From Zarea fungicola (taxonomy: Eukaryota > Ascomycota > Sordariomycetes > Hypocreales > Cordycipitaceae), in the NCBI GenBank assembly GCA_900169235.1, contig FWCC01000437.1:1-23794 (forward strand): a stretch of DNA of 23,794 nucleotides, read 5' to 3'. Within the stretch, counting starts at the first letter, position 1. Every line of letters begins with the position of its first letter. This document shows, piece by piece, positions 20,283 to 23,794 of the stretch. Position numbers and translations under genes: made by a program. Under the pieces are notes generated by a model. It was not told the origin of the DNA and did no database searches. It saw only the letters and a program-made list of their open reading frames with translations.

Positions 20283-21034
20283 CATGGACCGAATCTTGAT
20301 GCGCGACAAGGAGAGGGACATTTGCCCTCATCGCAGTTTGCATGGCGGAGGCCGTCAGGCTTGCGCCGTACTTCCACGCCAACCTCGTTTCTTCTCCCGT
20401 ACTAGAACTGGTTCTGTTGACAGCATACGGTGTCTTGTCAGCAGTGATCTGCGTCCATGTCAGTAATACTCCTGCCGCATGTAAGTTGTGTGTGCTTACC
20501 AGTTGGCTCAGGGAAGGAAAGGTCGCGTCGATCGGGCAATGTTTGGTGACATGCCAGGCACCATGAGACGAATCTTGATATAGAACGAGTGCAGGGGTGT
20601 TTGCTCGTTTCCCCATGACTTCGACTTTTCTTTGTAATACTGGGAGTCTCTTGGCTAGCACCTTCTGTGCCCTCGCACGTTCGTTCAGTGCAGCATGTGT
20701 AGCCATAATGCACAGATAACTGGTAAAATACTGTCCCATTCAGGGTTTCTGCACTATCCTTGGGGATTTCATCTTCCATGCCATTCAAGAAGAGAAGATT
20801 TTGGTCTATGATCGTTGCCGTTCCTATTTTCATATGTGGATGTAGAATTCCGGGCATTATCGCCAACTTCGGCGTCAATCTCCCACTCTTCCCATTGGCC
20901 CAGTCCAAACGCCGTCTTGTACAGAAAATAACCGCCTCTTTTGGATCAATCCGTTTACAAGAGGCACACCACACCTTGAAACAGCCATTTGTGGCTGTTG
21001 TGAGCCATGGGCGAGTGGAGCGTGTGCGCAGCCA
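20173..21034 (-). CDS. Unknown protein with two tandem QDS-HG-W / KHCP modules
   Basis: Supported exons are an upstream one ending at 20732 and 20664-20173. The intron between them (20731-20665, 67 nt) has donor GTATTT and acceptor CAG, with a CTGAAC branch-like site, and it joins two different frames in phase. The upstream exon may begin at about 21030 behind a TGCAG acceptor; its true start is not found. It encodes a WCASCKRID segment (a possible CxxC metal site), then a conserved-looking middle. The downstream exon holds two related ~49-residue modules: the first (near 20585-20440) has QDSSHGAW and KHCP, the second (near 20325-20180) QDSVHGIW and KHCP, each followed by an FP-x-L. About 20 of 49 positions are identical. 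I recognise no family. Its 3' end lies inside the 620-bp repeat. A MULE element follows upstream. Confidence 0.6.
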
Positions 21035-21509
21035 TGTCCTGTCTCTGTGCGGTTTGGGCTGGCTGCAGTAAACGCATTAGTCAGGTAAAGAGCCTGTTTC
21101 GGCAACGGTCGATCGGCCTGTTGTTGAGCGTTGGTACTTAGGATGGTAAATCGATACTTTAGATTGTCCACTTTTGTGAGTTAGGTAGCTAGTAAGCGGA
21201 CCTACAGCTATGTATCTTGTAGCCTTCTGAATGTCTTCGCTGATGGAGGGTCAAAGTGGGACCCGCAAGCTACTGTAGGCGTCTTGGTTTGGTTGTACTC
21301 TCTCCCTCTCTTTTGCTGACGAGGTACTTACCTTGGAGAGTCGGGAGCCTAAGCTCCCAGCGTAGGGGTCAGCATCGGTTCGCGCCCGGCGCGAATTTAC
21401 GGTATTCTCGCGCCCCCCTATTATGTAAGCCTATCGCCGCCCTCCTTTAACTCAGTAGTTAACTAATTTTAACTAACTACGCTAACAACCATAGGCAACT
21501 ATTTTCACG
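21035..21509. other. 5' region of the MULE transposase; left end of the element not located
   Basis: Between the module gene and the transposase start lie a short palindrome (GGGAGCCTAAGCTCCC near 21346) and a GC-rich CGCGCC-type stretch near 21380-21413. The left terminal inverted repeat of the element should lie somewhere here, but the right end is outside the window, so it cannot be matched. Confidence 0.5.
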
Positions 21510-23794
21510 ATGAATGCTCAATTTATTATGAGGTCGGCCTTTCCGGACGACTGCCTGCCTCCAGAGGCAGATTACGACTCTCAAAAGGCTCTATTTGATG
21601 CCATAAACAGCTGGGCGCTCAGCCGGGGTTATGGCTTCACAACCGGCAAATCCACCACCAAAGGAAGCGGCAAACGTGTCGTAACATACGCCTGTGATCG
21701 TTGTGTTAAGCCACCTGCTCAATCACGGCCACGGCAGCGAGCTACAGCAAGCAGAGGCACTGGGTGCCCATTCTCAGTCATGGCAAAGGAGTCGCTAGAT
21801 AAGCTTACATGGAGCCTTCGTCACCGCCCTGATAATCGCTTTGCCACACATAATCACGAGCCCAGCCCACATCCTGTTGCCCACCCAGGCCACCGAACCC
21901 TCTCCGGAGATAACCTCGAGAGCCTTAGCCGACTTACAAAAGCAGGTATCACGCCAAGAGAGATTGAGACCTACCTTCGCCAGCAAGACAACACGTTGCT
22001 AGCCACAAGGCAGGATATTTATAACTACATAAGAAATACAAGGCGAGAGCAATACGTTGGCGAGAGCTCAATTCATGCCCTTATCAACCAGCTTACAGAA
22101 GAGGGTTTCTGCAACCAAATACAATTTGATGATAATCAACGAATCACATCTGTAATGTTTGCCCACCCAGCCTCAATTGGATATCTATCTGCCTACTCCG
22201 ATGTCGTATTATTAGACTGCACCTATAAGACGAATAAGTACAATATGCCTCTTCTGGATATTGTTGGTGTTGATGCCTGCAAGAATAGCTTTTGTATTGC
22301 CTTTGCTTTTATGAGTGGCGAATCAGAAGCTGACTACCAGTGGGCTCTTGAACGTCTACGGGTCTTATACGAAGGTAGTGGCGCAAGGCTGCCTTCTGTG
22401 GCACTCACAGATAACTGCACGGCTTGTATAAATGCAGTCAAGACAGTATTCCCAGGGGCCTCTCTTCTCTTATGCCAATGGCATGCAAATAAGGCCATTG
22501 TTCAGCATTGCAAGCCTATATTTACAGCTCACGACCGCCTCATCAAGGCTGCGGTCCAAGCGTCAGCAACAGCGGCAGCAACGGCAGCGGCGGCAGCAAC
22601 AGCCATGGCGGCTGCCGCATCCCAAGCGCCGCCCATAGCACTAATCACTGCTATGACAGCTGCAAATTCAGCTGCTAATGCTACAGCTTTGGCTGCACAG
22701 CAGGCTACGTCGAGTTCGAAGGACTTCGATGGCTTTTTTAGTGGCTGGCTATCGATCTTGTCATCGCCAGACGAGACTTCCTTTAACAAGGAACTCAAAG
22801 CCTTTGAGGTAGCATTTGGCCTAGATCACATTGAGGAAGTTATGTATATAAAAAATACATGGTTAGGACCGCACAAAGAGAAGCTAGTAGCTGCCTGGGT
22901 CAACCAACATACACACTTTGGCAACACTACTACCTCTCGTGTAGAGGGAATTCATGCATTGCTAAAATCCTATATTAAGAAGTCCACTGGTGACCTCTTC
23001 ACTACTTGCGAAGCTATTAAGCTTGTATTAGAGAACCAGATCGCACGTCTTCAGGCAATTCAATCCAATCAGCAAGTCCGGACCCCAGTCGAATTATCTG
23101 CTGAGCTATATCAGGTCGTGCAAAACTGGATATCATATGAGGCTTTGCGAAAGGTTGAGGAACAACGGCAGTTGATAAATAAAGAGCCAGCCCCCTCACC
23201 TATTTGTACAGGTTCTTTTACTCGATCTTTTGGTCTTCCTTGCCACCACACCATCAAGGCTCTACAACAGCAAAACCAGCCTCTTCAACTCTCCCATTTT
23301 CACTCACAATGGCGGTTACAGCGGGCAGGCGAGGAACCACAGCAATTACTTGAACCTTTGCGAACTACTCCTATGACTTCATTGGTCCAGAAAGGCAGCG
23401 TCCCTGCCTCGAGCACCCAGAGAGATTTTTGTGCATTTGAGGCAGTTGAACGACCTGCAAGGAAGCCACCAACATGCAGTCGCTGCCATATTGTTGGGCA
23501 CACCATGAGCTCACGAGCCTGCCTTCTGCGATACCACGCTATAACTCTAGAAGTATCACAGGCAACAGTTGGCCAGGAGGAAGCAGTCAGTCACGAGGAA
23601 GCAGTCAGTCACGAGGAAGCAGCTATCCAGGAAGATTCGGCTATTCAGGCAGACGTGTCATTCCAATTTGACTCTCCGGAAGCTATCCATGAGAGGTATA
23701 TTAATGATAGAGATCATTGGTATAAATCACAGCCTCGAGGGAGCATTAAAACAAACCAGCTATATCGCAGGGCCAGTGTGGTAAATAATATAAA
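21510..23794 (+). CDS. Mutator-like (MULE) transposase, open at the right edge
   Basis: A single uninterrupted frame of at least 761 codons starts at ATG 21510 and is still open at the window end. In order it shows an N-terminal FAR1/WRKY-GCM1-like zinc site (C62, C65, C86, H114, H116), then a MULE catalytic domain with D236 (in LDCTYKTN), D301 (in LTDNC) and E479 (in SRVEGIH), plus the CQWH motif (C322, H325). A SWIM-like CxnCxH follows (C566, C578, H580), then a zinc knuckle (C656, C659, H664, C671). The product cuts and pastes DNA in the nucleus. Length and layout suit the fungal Hop-type MULE family of about 800-900 aa. Between D301 and E479 lies an Ala-rich insertion (residues 347-399). 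A tandem hexapeptide EEAVSH occurs near residue 690. The absence of stops suggests a recent or active copy. Confidence 0.93.
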   Translation, partial: MNAQFIMRSAFPDDCLPPEADYDSQKALFDAINSWALSRGYGFTTGKSTTKGSGKRVVTYACDRCVKPPAQSRPRQRATASRGTGCPFSVMAKESLDKLTWSLRHRPDNRFATHNHEPSPHPVAHPGHRTLSGDNLESLSRLTKAGITPREIETYLRQQDNTLLATRQDIYNYIRNTRREQYVGESSIHALINQLTEEGFCNQIQFDDNQRITSVMFAHPASIGYLSAYSDVVLLDCTYKTNKYNMPLLDIVGVDACKNSFCIAFAFMSGESEADYQWALERLRVLYEGSGARLPSVALTDNCTACINAVKTVFPGASLLLCQWHANKAIVQHCKPIFTAHDRLIKAAVQASATAAATAAAAATAMAAAASQAPPIALITAMTAANSAANATALAAQQATSSSKDFDGFFSGWLSILSSPDETSFNKELKAFEVAFGLDHIEEVMYIKNTWLGPHKEKLVAAWVNQHTHFGNTTTSRVEGIHALLKSYIKKSTGDLFTTCEAIKLVLENQIARLQAIQSNQQVRTPVELSAELYQVVQNWISYEALRKVEEQRQLINKEPAPSPICTGSFTRSFGLPCHHTIKALQQQNQPLQLSHFHSQWRLQRAGEEPQQLLEPLRTTPMTSLVQKGSVPASSTQRDFCAFEAVERPARKPPTCSRCHIVGHTMSSRACLLRYHAITLEVSQATVGQEEAVSHEEAVSHEEAAIQEDSAIQADVSFQFDSPEAIHERYINDRDHWYKSQPRGSIKTNQLYRRASVVNNI
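22548..22706 (+). repeat. Ala-rich low-complexity insertion within the MULE transposase
   Basis: A run of GCN and ACN codons encodes a segment that is more than half alanine (residues 347-399), placed between the second and third catalytic residues of the DDE domain. It keeps the frame. It looks like a trinucleotide expansion in the insertion region of the catalytic core. Confidence 0.85.
23577..23630 (+). repeat. Tandem 18-bp repeats in the MULE coding sequence
   Basis: GAGGAAGCAGTCAGTCAC occurs twice (23577-23594 and 23595-23612), followed by a third diverged unit. It encodes EEAVSH repeats near the C-terminus and keeps the frame. Confidence 0.9.

Noticed and set aside
1..23794. CRISPR array, rRNA, tRNA or bacterial operon
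   Set aside because: No regularly spaced repeats or conserved RNA motifs were seen, and gene structure is eukaryotic with introns.

Overview
The window comes from a filamentous ascomycete, most likely a Sordariomycete and probably Hypocreales (inference). The evidence is short introns of about 50-85 nt with GT..AG ends and CTRAC-type branch sites, a fungal full-length ABCC transporter with a TMD0 domain, an F-box protein of the ascomycete type, a fungal Mutator-like (MULE) transposase, and relics of families that often sit near fungal telomeres: a RecQ/TLH-like helicase, an OrsD/DUF3505-like fragment and a DUF3723-like gene. Nothing bacterial was seen.

Layout. From 1 to 3.1 kb, a minus-strand DUF3723-like gene of three exons and about 752 aa occupies most of the left end. 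From 3.1 to 6.1 kb there is gene-poor DNA in which I can support nothing firmly. From 6.1 to 11.2 kb, on the plus strand, a tentative small spliced gene with a signal-peptide-like start precedes a complete two-exon ABCC/MRP-type transporter of 1430 aa, the best-supported gene here. From 11.7 to 13.1 kb, the first ~28 codons of a probable secreted cell-wall protein run directly into a decayed RecQ/TLH-like helicase fragment. That fragment has several stops, a frameshift, a Lys-to-Glu change in its P-loop and no DEAH box, and it ends beside two telomere-like CTAACCCTA motifs. From 13.1 to 15.9 kb there is a multi-exon plus-strand gene of unknown function, flanked by two diverged copies of a ~100 bp segment, then an OrsD-like fragment.

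From 16.1 to 20.3 kb, a ~620 bp direct repeat (copies at 16.1 and 19.7 kb) brackets a minus-strand F-box gene split by one in-frame TAA. From 20.2 to 21.1 kb lies a minus-strand gene whose C-terminal half consists of two related ~49-residue modules sharing the pattern QDS-x-HG-x-W followed by KHCP. A truncated, frameshifted copy of its last codons lies in the other repeat copy. From 21.5 kb to the right edge is an intact MULE transposase reading frame with N-terminal zinc ligands, a DDE triad, a SWIM-like motif and a zinc knuckle, still open at the window end.

Taken together, an ordinary transporter locus (6-11 kb) adjoins a rearranged accessory region (11.7-23.8 kb) made of gene fragments, direct repeats, a live-looking transposase and subtelomere-type sequence. 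There is no obvious operon or pathway. The most striking points are the telomere-like scar with a helicase relic joined to a cell-wall gene, the single-stop F-box gene, and the unrecognised tandem-module gene.
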